DNA of 12,436 nt from Dehalococcoidia bacterium (GTDB lineage Bacteria; Chloroflexota; Dehalococcoidia; Dehalococcoidales; RBG-16-60-22): contig JAUWLN010000043.1 of the NCBI GenBank assembly GCA_030613665.1, positions 1 to 12,436 of the forward strand. Direction: 5' to 3'. Made by a program: the position numbers and the translations under genes. How positions within the stretch are numbered: the first letter of the stretch is position 1; every line of letters begins with the position of its first letter. Positions 5,771 to 11,941 of this stretch are shown piece by piece. Below the pieces are notes generated by a model. The model saw only the letters and a program-made list of their open reading frames with translations, was not told where the DNA came from and did no database searches.

Positions 5771-7243
5771 CTATGGTAAAAGCGCCACCACGGGTTGCAG
5801 TATATACGAGACAATTAGCGCGTTCATCAAACCCAAAACAATAATTCCTGCGGCCAGCGTTATGATTGGTGACAGGATTCGGGAGGAAGGCTCTCTGGCC
5901 TGCTCCACCACCGAGTCGGCTTCTGGAGGCGTGGTGTAGAGCTTTTCAATCATGCGGTAGAAATAGACTGCGGTCAGCAGGCTGCTCGCCAGAATCACGG
6001 CGACAAAAACCCAGTTGTTTGCCTCTATGCTTCCCAGTATCAGATACCACTTGCTGAAAAAGCCAGCCGTGGGCGGGATACCCACCATGGATAAAGCGGC
6101 CACGGTAAAAGCGCCCATCATCAGCGGCATCTTTCGCCCCAGCCCGGCGAACTGTGATATGGCATGCAGCCCGGTCTGGTGCCTGATGCCGCCAGCCACC
6201 AGAAAGAGACAGCTCTTCATGAAGGCGTGGTTCAATATGTGCAGCAGGGCACCGATTAATCCCATCGGGTTGGCCAACCCGATGCCAAGGCCGATGTAGG
6301 CCACCTGGGCCACGGTGCTGTAGGCGAGCATGCGTTTGAAGTCTTTCTGGGCGATTGCCATCACCGAGCCAAAGATGATGCCCACCGCCGCTACCCAGCC
6401 GATAACCGTAGTCACCGGCAGGATTTCAATGAAATACTGGGGCTCGAATATGGTGAGCATAAAGCGCACGATAACGTAAGCGGCAACCTCTATCTGTATT
6501 GCCGCCAGGATTGCCGCCACCACCGGAGGTGCATAGCTGTGGGCATCGGGGAGCCATACGTGCAGCGGGAACAGTGCCAGTTTGATGCCCATGCCCACCA
6601 CTATCAGCGCCACGGCAGCCATAATGGTTGGGGAACCGTAAAGTGGCAGCAGCAGGTTGGCCGCATCCGCCATGTTGAGTGTGCCGGTGGAAAAATAGAT
6701 AAAGCCAACGCCCAGCAGATAAAAACTGCCCGCTATCGTGCCCAGAATCAAATATCGAAAGCTTGCCACCACCGCGCGGTCGCCGCCAAGCGTTATCAAT
6801 GCGTAGCTGGCCAGGGAATATATCTCCAGGAAGACGAAGAGATTGAAAAGGTCGCCGGTAACCACCACGCCCACCAGCCCGCCGATAAGCAGTAGAAGCA
6901 ATCCGTAGACAGGGATGCCACGGCGGGGGGCATGGTACAGCCCTGCTTCCGGCGGGTAAATCACCGCAATAAGACCGATGAACACGATGATAATGATCAT
7001 GAATGCCGAGAGGTGGTCCAGGACATATTCAATGCCAAATGGAGGCGGCCACCCGCCGAGGAAATAACGCAACTCCCCATCGGCAAGGACACGGTAAAGT
7101 CCGACACCGGCGGCCACCAGTGCCAGTGCCATGCCGATCGTTGCTGTCGTATACGCCCATTTCTGCCGCCATATGCCGACAAGTACCGAAATAAAACAGA
7201 ACAGCAATAACGGCGCGAGTATGAGAATCGGTAAGCTGGACAT
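5771..7243 (-). CDS. mnhD: MrpD/MbhH-like proton-channel subunit (first copy) with TM8 Lys-to-Glu change
   Basis: A 490-residue Proton_antipo_M family protein, directly abutting mnhC (TAAATG), which is the usual MrpC-MrpD or MbhG-MbhH adjacency. Visible motifs: GDLFNLFVFLEIYSLASY with Glu140 (TM5), GIKLALFPLHVWLPDAH with Lys221 and His228 (TM7), NHAFMK with Lys343, and FFSKWYL with Lys398 (TM12). In TM8 the segment AAILAAIQIEVAAY places Glu252 exactly 31 residues after Lys221. That is the same spacing as Lys225 to Lys256 in the next gene, so the usual TM8 lysine is replaced by glutamate. There are about 14 helices, and the length is normal for MrpD. It probably forms one of the ion-translocating units of the complex, next to the MnhB/MnhC module. 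Confidence 0.9.
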   Translation of the reverse strand: MSSLPILILAPLLLFCFISVLVGIWRQKWAYTTATIGMALALVAAGVGLYRVLADGELRYFLGGWPPPFGIEYVLDHLSAFMIIIIVFIGLIAVIYPPEAGLYHAPRRGIPVYGLLLLLIGGLVGVVVTGDLFNLFVFLEIYSLASYALITLGGDRAVVASFRYLILGTIAGSFYLLGVGFIYFSTGTLNMADAANLLLPLYGSPTIMAAVALIVVGMGIKLALFPLHVWLPDAHSYAPPVVAAILAAIQIEVAAYVIVRFMLTIFEPQYFIEILPVTTVIGWVAAVGIIFGSVMAIAQKDFKRMLAYSTVAQVAYIGLGIGLANPMGLIGALLHILNHAFMKSCLFLVAGGIRHQTGLHAISQFAGLGRKMPLMMGAFTVAALSMVGIPPTAGFFSKWYLILGSIEANNWVFVAVILASSLLTAVYFYRMIEKLYTTPPEADSVVEQAREPSSRILSPIITLAAGIIVLGLMNALIVSYILQPVVALLP

Positions 7244-7627
7244 TTACTCTGGACTCTCTTTCATATTAGCCATTATGGCTTTGTCATCCAGCGTTTTATA
7301 AGCGTTATAAATGCGCAGAAGAAAGGCCAACGCCACCCCGGTCAGGGAAAGCCCCACCACGATACCGGTAAGTATCAGTACATGCGGTAGAGGGTTGATG
7401 TATTTAGCCGCCTCCATGCCGAGCATTTCGTCGATAACCGGCACCGAACCGCCAGCTTTGGTGGCACCTTCGATAAAAAAGAGGAAAATAGCGGTCTGAA
7501 AGATATTCATTCCGATGAGTTTTTTCATCAGGTTACGCTTTCCGAGCATCCCGTAGATGCCGATGGCCAGCAGGACTACAATCATAAAGTACACGTATCG
7601 GGATAAAAACAGGTCCATGACTACCAT
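7244..7627 (-). CDS. mnhC: Mrp-type antiporter subunit C / NuoK-like
   Basis: A 127-residue protein with three membrane helices, homologous to MrpC/MnhC, MbhG and the complex I subunit NuoK. The diagnostic third helix reads NPLPHVLILTGIVVGLSLTG (78-97), matching the DPLPQALVLTAIVIG signature of the family, followed by the Arg-containing cytosolic end LLRIY (103-107). The second helix follows KRNLMKKLIGMNIFQTA. It is slightly long because of a roughly 15-residue charged tail after YNAYKTLDD. Its start overlaps the mnhB stop (ATGGTAG); a second in-frame ATG three codons later is possible. It joins the channel subunits to the MnhB/F/G part of the complex. Confidence 0.9.
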   Translation of the reverse strand: MVVMDLFLSRYVYFMIVVLLAIGIYGMLGKRNLMKKLIGMNIFQTAIFLFFIEGATKAGGSVPVIDEMLGMEAAKYINPLPHVLILTGIVVGLSLTGVALAFLLRIYNAYKTLDDKAIMANMKESPE

Positions 7628-8058
7628 CTTTCACCAGCCAGGCTATCGAAAATCAATACCAGCGCGCCGAAAACAGCCAGTCCGATACCTATCTCCACGA
7701 TTAAAATGCCAAGCGCTCTCAACTCGGCACCGTGTACCCAGAAAAAAGGCAGATTTCCGTAATCCAGAAATGCCCCGCCGAATATCATGGGGACTATCCC
7801 GGCAAGGCAGAAGATGAGCATACCAATGGTACCAAGCGCCAGCGCCAATTTTGGCGAGAATTTCTGATGTGCGATTCTGGTACCCAGGTATAGCCTCTGC
7901 AGTATGATGCTTACCGCCAGCAGAACACCTCCCTGGAATCCTCCGCCGGGACCGTAGTGCCCGTGGATGATAACGTACAGCGCAAAAAGCTGAATGAACG
8001 GTATCAGCAGGTTGCATATGGTCTGAACGATGATGCTTTGATAATGTTGCTTTATCAT
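7621..8058 (-). CDS. mnhB: Mrp-type antiporter subunit B (MnhB / MbhF)
   Basis: A 145-residue protein of the MnhB domain family, with four predicted helices. The family hallmark GHYGPGGGFQGG (33-44) is intact after the first helix, followed by the LLAVSIILQRL helix; the third and fourth helices flank the loop DYGNLPFFWVHGAELRALGILIVEIGIGLAVFGALVLIF. Length is normal. The start overlaps the preceding MbhE-like stop as ATGA. In Mrp and Mbh complexes this subunit pairs with the MbhE-like and DUF4040 proteins, forming part of the sodium-path module. Inner membrane, no cleaved signal peptide. Confidence 0.93.
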   Translation of the reverse strand: MIKQHYQSIIVQTICNLLIPFIQLFALYVIIHGHYGPGGGFQGGVLLAVSIILQRLYLGTRIAHQKFSPKLALALGTIGMLIFCLAGIVPMIFGGAFLDYGNLPFFWVHGAELRALGILIVEIGIGLAVFGALVLIFDSLAGERW

Positions 8059-8330
8059 CTTTCTTTTCTCTTCATCAGGATAAGGATACAGGCCAATCCG
8101 GCAGCGAAAATCACCATCGTTTCACCTAGAGTATCGTAACCGCGATAATCGGCCAGCACCGCAGTTACGATATTCGGGGTATGAGTGTCTTTCACGGAAT
8201 CTTCAATATAGGTAGGGGAAACATGCGTGTTCGCCGGGGCCTGCGGGTCAGCATGGTCAGGCAGGCCAACGGTAGCGTAAAGCATCAATGCCACGAACAG
8301 CAGCATAATGAGCGCGTTAAACCACCTCAA
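8055..8330 (-). CDS. MbhE-like subunit (equivalent of the MrpA C-terminal / MrpB N-terminal segment)
   Basis: A 91-residue protein with an N-terminal helix (about 5-22), an extracytoplasmic loop starting LPDHADPQAP, then the conserved TPNIVTAVLADYRGYDTLGE block (51-70) leading into a second helix. The VTxVLxDYRGxDTLGE block is the signature of MbhE of membrane-bound hydrogenases and of the matching end part of MrpA. The start is TTG at 8330: the TTGA overlaps the previous stop, and GGAGG (8339-8343) sits 8 bases upstream. Presence as a free short gene, rather than fused to a large MrpA, makes the operon Mbh/Mbs-like in architecture. Confidence 0.88.
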   Translation of the reverse strand: MRWFNALIMLLFVALMLYATVGLPDHADPQAPANTHVSPTYIEDSVKDTHTPNIVTAVLADYRGYDTLGETMVIFAAGLACILILMKRKER

Positions 8331-8572
8331 TCTTCCGACCTCCGTCTGGTAAGGAATAGCACTACGATGAACAGCACCCCGCTTATCCCCGCCCCCAGCG
8401 GCGGGTGTACGCAGGCGGCGGCTATTGCCGGAGTCTGGACGAAGCGCAGGGCCACAAGGAAGCTGTAGACGGCAAGCGCCGCCACCGCTGCCAGAAGGTC
8501 ATGCAGCGACAGAGCAATAAGCGCGGTTACTATCAGGATTACCAGCAGCCAGAAATCTAACTGCCATATCAT
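8327..8572 (-). CDS. DUF4040 / MbhD-like subunit with altered acidic motif
   Basis: An 81-residue protein with three hydrophobic stretches, matching MbhD and the DUF4040 segment of MrpA by position (between mnhG and the MbhE-like gene) and by pattern (HDLLAAVAALAVYSFLVALRF at 24-44, then PLGAGISGVLFIVVLFL). In relatives I recall, the link between these reads like APDVAxTExxVGAG, with an Asp and a Glu inside the membrane. Here it reads TPAIAAACVHPPLGAG: both acids are absent, and about two residues are added. Reading the other two frames across this spot does not restore the motif, so a sequencing frameshift is unlikely. ATG start in a four-base ATGA overlap with mnhG. The assignment is good by context, moderate by sequence. 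Confidence 0.78.
   Translation of the reverse strand: MIWQLDFWLLVILIVTALIALSLHDLLAAVAALAVYSFLVALRFVQTPAIAAACVHPPLGAGISGVLFIVVLFLTRRRSED
8339..8343 (-). promoter_or_regulatory. Ribosome binding site fixing a TTG start
   Basis: GGAGG on the minus strand, within the end of the DUF4040-like gene, lies 8 bases before the TTG at 8330. It supports TTG as the start of the MbhE-like gene and coupled translation through the TTGA overlap. Confidence 0.6.
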
Positions 8573-8904
8573 GACTGCTCAACTCCTTTTGTCTTCTGTT
8601 CCGTTTTTTGTCGTATCCATGGCTGGTGGCCGGTGCGCAGGGCAGCTCGGGCAATGGCGTGCGTAGCCGTAGGATTGGCAATCAGGACAAAGAATAAAAT
8701 AAACAATATCTTCACGGTGTTCAGTTCCCACCCGTTGTAGACGGCCAGGCCGCTCAGCACCAGTATTGAGCCCAGCGTTTCTGACTTACCCACGGCGTGG
8801 GTTCTGGCATAGAAATCGGGCAGGCGGAGCAGTCCGATGGCACTTACCATCAGGAAGAAAACGCCGGCCACAATCAGGATTATGGCGATAACCGTTCCAA
8901 TCAT
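8569..8904 (-). CDS. mnhG: Mrp-type antiporter subunit G (MnhG / MbhC)
   Basis: A 111-residue protein with three helices. It shows the family signatures GLLRLPDFYARTHAVGKSETLG (24-45; canonical form GxxRxPDxYxRxHAxxKxxTLG) and NPTATHAIARAAL (77-89). After these the chain continues into a polar basic/acidic tail (GHQPWIRQKTEQKTKGVEQS). The ATG overlaps the mnhF stop by one base (TGATG), and its own stop forms ATGA with the next gene. MnhG packs with MnhE and MnhF at one end of Mrp-type complexes and is needed for their assembly; no catalytic role is assigned to it alone. Confidence 0.94.
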   Translation of the reverse strand: MIGTVIAIILIVAGVFFLMVSAIGLLRLPDFYARTHAVGKSETLGSILVLSGLAVYNGWELNTVKILFILFFVLIANPTATHAIARAALRTGHQPWIRQKTEQKTKGVEQS

Positions 8905-9173
8905 CAGAGCCTCTCCCCTCCCCGGTCGAAGTACTTCCCCAGCACAATGACGATGACGAAGTTTAACAACGCGTAGGCGATGGCGATATCGATAAACATA
9001 TTGACGCGCTCGAAAAGGAACCCGATTAAAATCAGTATGATAAAGCCGTTGGTGCCTACCAGCCCGGCGGCGATAATCCGGTCGAATATGGTCTTCCCCA
9101 CTGCTACCCGGTACAGCGCGCTGGCGGTAAGCACGATAATGAAAATGGTGATACCCAGAAGGAAAGAGTTCAT
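8904..9173 (-). CDS. mnhF: Mrp-type antiporter subunit F (MnhF / MbhB)
   Basis: An 89-residue, three-helix protein. The motif RVAVGKTIFDRIIAAG (22-37) corresponds to the family RxxxGPTxxDRxxAxD pattern, with Lys27 in place of the usual Pro, and IDIAIAYALLNFV (61-73) corresponds to the DVALxxALLxF segment; Asp31 and Asp62 are retained. Length is typical. It starts with ATG inside a four-base ATGA overlap with mnhE and ends in TGATG with mnhG, so E-F-G are translationally coupled in the conserved order. It is a bilayer subunit of the complex. Confidence 0.93.
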   Translation of the reverse strand: MNSFLLGITIFIIVLTASALYRVAVGKTIFDRIIAAGLVGTNGFIILILIGFLFERVNMFIDIAIAYALLNFVIVIVLGKYFDRGGERL

Positions 9174-9829
9174 TCTTTTAGCTCCTTCAAGAAATGAACC
9201 CAGCGGACCTCTGGCCTGGGCTCTTTTTCTTCCAGGTACACCCTGGCGATTTTGCTCTGCATGGTTCCGTCAACAAGCCCTGAAGCCAGAGGTGGCTTCA
9301 ATGTGTGGATAATATAATTGCCATCCTCAAGGCTGACGGTGATGGTTCCGGGCGTCAGGGTTATCGAATTGGCCAGCGTTACCTGAGCCATATTCTTGCG
9401 CATCCGGGTGCGAAAGAGAAGTAGTACGGGCTCGATTGGCATTTTGGGGTGCAGCACGAGATAAGCGACCTGCACGTTTGCCAGGATGATTTGAAGCAGC
9501 AGCCAGGGAATATAGAGGAGAAAACGCCATATCTGCCGGAAAACCTGCCCGATTTTTATACCCGGTTTTTCTCCACGCTGTAAGGCAAAATAAAAAAGGT
9601 CGTTGGTAAGCAAAGTGACCAGGGCGGCAGCAATTGCGCCTATGATGATGTACTTTGCCTGATAGCGACCGGAAAGAAGAAGCCAGAAGGCGAACAGGAT
9701 GACAAACTGCAGAATAATGCTTAATAAACGGTTCTGCCCATGAATCGTGATTCCGGGTACGCTTAGAGTGTCCTCTATCGTATCCGTAACTTCCTGACTG
9801 GCGGTATGGCTACGCCGTTGTAGTGGCAT
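9170..9829 (-). CDS. mnhE: Mrp-type antiporter subunit E (MnhE / MbhA) with N-terminal extension
   Basis: A 219-residue member of the MnhE family and first gene of the eleven-gene operon. After two helices (about 37-53 and 58-76) come the ANVQVAYLVLHP segment (117-128) and the diagnostic LANSITLTPGTITVSLEDG block (152-170), which matches the NSITLTPGT signature of MnhE, then a cytosolic alpha/beta tail. The family is usually near 160 residues; here about 35 polar residues (with two short acidic runs) precede the first helix, and the C-terminus is longer. The ATG at 9829 is preceded by AGGT 7 bases away, a weak ribosome site, and no later in-frame ATG exists before the first helix, although GTG codons 14 and 24 could serve. 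Confidence 0.9.
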   Translation of the reverse strand: MPLQRRSHTASQEVTDTIEDTLSVPGITIHGQNRLLSIILQFVILFAFWLLLSGRYQAKYIIIGAIAAALVTLLTNDLFYFALQRGEKPGIKIGQVFRQIWRFLLYIPWLLLQIILANVQVAYLVLHPKMPIEPVLLLFRTRMRKNMAQVTLANSITLTPGTITVSLEDGNYIIHTLKPPLASGLVDGTMQSKIARVYLEEKEPRPEVRWVHFLKELKE

Positions 9830-9881
9830 TTATTTACCTGTCATAATATTAGACCATGATTCAGGGTTCAGACTTCCGCTA

Positions 9882-9905
9882 TATTGCTTATAATTATAGG
9901 CAATA
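9882..9905. promoter_or_regulatory. AT-rich 24-bp palindrome with TATAAT upstream of the Mrp-type operon
   Basis: TATTGC (9882-9887) and GCAATA (9900-9905) frame a core TTATAATTATAG that is itself symmetric; 11 of 12 positions pair and the odd one is T opposite G. The core contains TATAAT on both strands. Read on the minus strand, the -10 at 9893-9898 would start transcription near 9886, about 57 bases before mnhE, but the hexamer 17 bases upstream (AGCACC) is a poor -35. No U-run follows, so it is not a terminator. Candidate operator and promoter of the eleven-gene operon. Confidence 0.4.
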
Positions 9906-9925
9906 ATATTTATTTGGTGCTCTTA

Positions 9926-10771
9926 TCAGGAGCCTTCATTAAAAAGCTTTCTCAAATAAGTTACCGATTTTCGGGCAATCGGCTCCGGATCTCCTTCCGG
10001 AACAATGACTACCGACGCTGAGCCTTCAAATCTTTCTTTTTTTAACACCTCGGCGATGTTCGGCCAGTCCAGAGTCTCTTTTCCCGTGCTTACGCCTGGA
10101 GGCAGACGACTTGGCTCGTAGAGATGTATATGCCTGGCCTGGCCTCTGGCAGCCCTGATACCGTGTTCTATTGATGGTTCTACGTTATAGAGCTGGTGAG
10201 TATCAAGCATGATGTTGAAATTAGGGCTGCCGATTATCTTGACCATGGCCATGACTTCCTCGTTGGTATTAAATAAGCTGGTGTATTCTGCCTCGACAGG
10301 CTCCAGCATAATAATGGCACCTGTTTTTTCAGCATATTCGGTGAGCTCACGGAATATCTCCTCGGCAAGTTTCACTATGTCACCCTTGCTCATTCCCGGT
10401 ATCCCCATGCCCCGCGATGCGCCAAGCCCTACCCTGGCTTTGAAATAGCCGGCAAAATCCAGCATGCGTTTAAAACCGGCAATTGATTTTTCCCGGACAG
10501 TGATGTCCTCGTGGAGGAGAGCCATCCCCTGGGCGGCAATACGCCCGCTGTTCACCACCGGCATTACGGCGCCAGTTTGTGCCAGCATACGATTGAATAC
10601 TTCCGGGTCGGGAGTATGTTCGGGGTCGGGCATAAACTCAATACCATCATATCCCCAGTTCACCGCCGTCCTGCCCAGTTCTTCCGGGGTACCGGTGAGC
10701 ACTTTGACCACGAAATCCAGTTGCAGCATGTCCGGCGTTGAAGCAAAAAGACAAAATTTCACTTTTGACAT
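9926..10771 (-). CDS. Sugar phosphate isomerase/epimerase-type TIM barrel
   Basis: A 281-residue protein of the xylose isomerase-like TIM-barrel family (AP_endonuc_2 fold), which includes hydroxypyruvate isomerase, tagatose/psicose 3-epimerases and IolE/IolI. Expected metal ligands are present with family spacing: Glu157 (MLEPVE), Asp190 (MLDTHQ), His216 (HIHLYE) and Glu259 (VIVPEG). The 33- and 26-residue intervals equal those I recall for D-tagatose 3-epimerase (E152, D185, H211). WGYDGIEFMPD (39-49) is the typical first-strand motif. ATG start with GGAGGGGG just upstream; the stop is TGA followed at once by in-frame TAA. No signal peptide. It follows the D-2-hydroxyacid dehydrogenase gene after 91 bases with no gene, and the two probably act on related hydroxy-carbonyl compounds. 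The exact substrate is not recognisable. Confidence 0.85.
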   Translation of the reverse strand: MSKVKFCLFASTPDMLQLDFVVKVLTGTPEELGRTAVNWGYDGIEFMPDPEHTPDPEVFNRMLAQTGAVMPVVNSGRIAAQGMALLHEDITVREKSIAGFKRMLDFAGYFKARVGLGASRGMGIPGMSKGDIVKLAEEIFRELTEYAEKTGAIIMLEPVEAEYTSLFNTNEEVMAMVKIIGSPNFNIMLDTHQLYNVEPSIEHGIRAARGQARHIHLYEPSRLPPGVSTGKETLDWPNIAEVLKKERFEGSASVVIVPEGDPEPIARKSVTYLRKLFNEGS

Positions 10772-10862
10772 CGGCCCCCTCCGTTAACTGGTTATTTAAA
10801 CCTTTTCTATTTCAGCAAATGACCATGTCGCCATCGACCAGTAACATGTGTCCGCAATCAAT

Positions 10863-11906
10863 CTACTTGATACTTTCCTGAAACTTTTTCATTTTTTCCT
10901 TGAGCACCAGACTTTCCAGGACCTCTTTATTGACCAGTGTCGTCGGTATCTCACCGCGTACCAGCGTGGCCATCTGGTTCACGATGATTTGCCACATGTG
11001 ACTCATCGTCTGGTCGGTCTGGGCCAGGGCGTGAGGGCTGAGAATGACGTTGTCCATTTTTAGCAGCGGGTTATCGTTCTGGACCGGTTCTTGCTCAAAG
11101 ACATCGATTCCGGCGCCGCGTATCCAGCCTTCATTCAATGCCCTGATAAGTGCCGTTTCGTCAACAATCGGACCGCGGGCGGCGTTTATCAGGAAGGCGG
11201 TCTTCTTCATCTTTTTCAGTTCTTTTTCGCCAATCAGGTGACGGGTCTTATCGTTCAGCGGGCAGATAATGCAGAGCATGTCGGACTCTTTCAGCACCGT
11301 ATCAAGGTCAACCAGCTGTACGCCAACATCGACTACATCTTCCGGTTTGAGGTACGGGTCATAGGCGATGTGCTTCATTTCAAGCGGCATGGCCATCTTG
11401 AACATCTCGTGGCCGATGTTGCCGACGCCTACCGCTCCCAGTGTTCTCCCTACCAGCCCCCATCCCTGATAATGCGACTGCTCGGCCCAGCGCCCGGCGC
11501 GAACCAGCTTATCTTTGGTGAGGAGACGTATGTTCAAAGCCAGGATGAAGGTCATATATACCACTGCCATCGGCCTTCTTACCGCATCGGGTGTGATAAA
11601 TAACATGATGCCAGCATCGGTGACCGCCGGTACATCCAGCCTTTCGTAGCCCACCCCACCCCGGTGCGCAGAGATGAGCTGGTTATTTCCAGCAAGGCTC
11701 TGCTTCGTCCACAATGGCCGGAAGGTAGCGACCATGTCAAGACCCTCTATCTGGTCCGGGGTTATCTCTTTCTTGAATTCAGGAATCATTTTATACTCGA
11801 CGTTGGGTATATCGTCGAACAATTTCAGCCCTGGTCCGGGTATCCATAGCTTCCCTTCTTCATCGAAGAAATCCCTGGTTATTCCGATTCTGGCTTTTCT
11901 TCCCAA
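10863..11906 (-). CDS. D-2-hydroxyacid dehydrogenase (NAD-dependent)
   Basis: A 347-residue member of the D-isomer-specific 2-hydroxyacid dehydrogenase family, which interconverts 2-oxo acids and D-2-hydroxy acids. The Rossmann motif GVGNIG (160-165) is followed by Asp183 (AYDPY) at the end of the second strand, favouring NAD over NADP. The catalytic triad is complete: Arg244 (NAARGPIVDE), Glu273 (GIDVFEQEP) and His292 (SPHALAQT). The substrate-domain HRGGVGYERLD (81-91) matches the usual GvGxDxiD loop. It is slightly longer than the common 310-330 residues, with a lysine-rich C-terminal helix. The start is TTG at 11906, preceded by AAAGGAGG with a 9-base spacer. It lies 35 bases after the AOR stop and probably shares its mRNA. 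The substrate could be glycerate, glyoxylate/glycolate or a larger acid; not resolvable here. Confidence 0.92.
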   Translation of the reverse strand: MGRKARIGITRDFFDEEGKLWIPGPGLKLFDDIPNVEYKMIPEFKKEITPDQIEGLDMVATFRPLWTKQSLAGNNQLISAHRGGVGYERLDVPAVTDAGIMLFITPDAVRRPMAVVYMTFILALNIRLLTKDKLVRAGRWAEQSHYQGWGLVGRTLGAVGVGNIGHEMFKMAMPLEMKHIAYDPYLKPEDVVDVGVQLVDLDTVLKESDMLCIICPLNDKTRHLIGEKELKKMKKTAFLINAARGPIVDETALIRALNEGWIRGAGIDVFEQEPVQNDNPLLKMDNVILSPHALAQTDQTMSHMWQIIVNQMATLVRGEIPTTLVNKEVLESLVLKEKMKKFQESIK

Positions 11907-11915
11907 GACAATTAT

Positions 11916-11923
11916 CCTCCTTT
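11916..11923 (-). promoter_or_regulatory. Ribosome binding site fixing a TTG start
   Basis: AAAGGAGG on the minus strand lies 9 bases before the TTG at 11906. A second TTG at 11911 is out of frame, so the one at 11906 is chosen; the first ATG in frame comes only after conserved N-terminal sequence. Confidence 0.65.
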
Positions 11924-11941
11924 ATGTAAACCGCTTCCCTT

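Noticed and set aside
2273..7627. Part of a complex I (nuo) operon
   Set aside because: The NuoK- and NuoL-like proteins are accompanied by MnhB/E/F/G, DUF4040 and MbhE-type genes, and no NuoA/B/C/D/H/I/J is present, so the set is Mrp/Mbh-type.
9913..9931. Small stem GCTC/GAGC just after the isomerase stop as a terminator
   Set aside because: Only four pairs with a 7-base loop and no following U-run.
10788..10807. GGTTATTTAAACC near-palindrome before the isomerase gene as an operator
   Set aside because: Only a 4-base stem with a 5-base loop and no promoter elements at correct spacing; too common by chance.
10815..10862. Sixteen in-frame sense codons after the TAG of the D-2-hydroxyacid dehydrogenase gene, ending at TGA
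   Set aside because: The dehydrogenase is already full length before the TAG, the extra residues (IDCGHMLLVDGDMVIC) match nothing I recognise, and there is no separate ribosome site. Taken as ordinary intergenic sequence.
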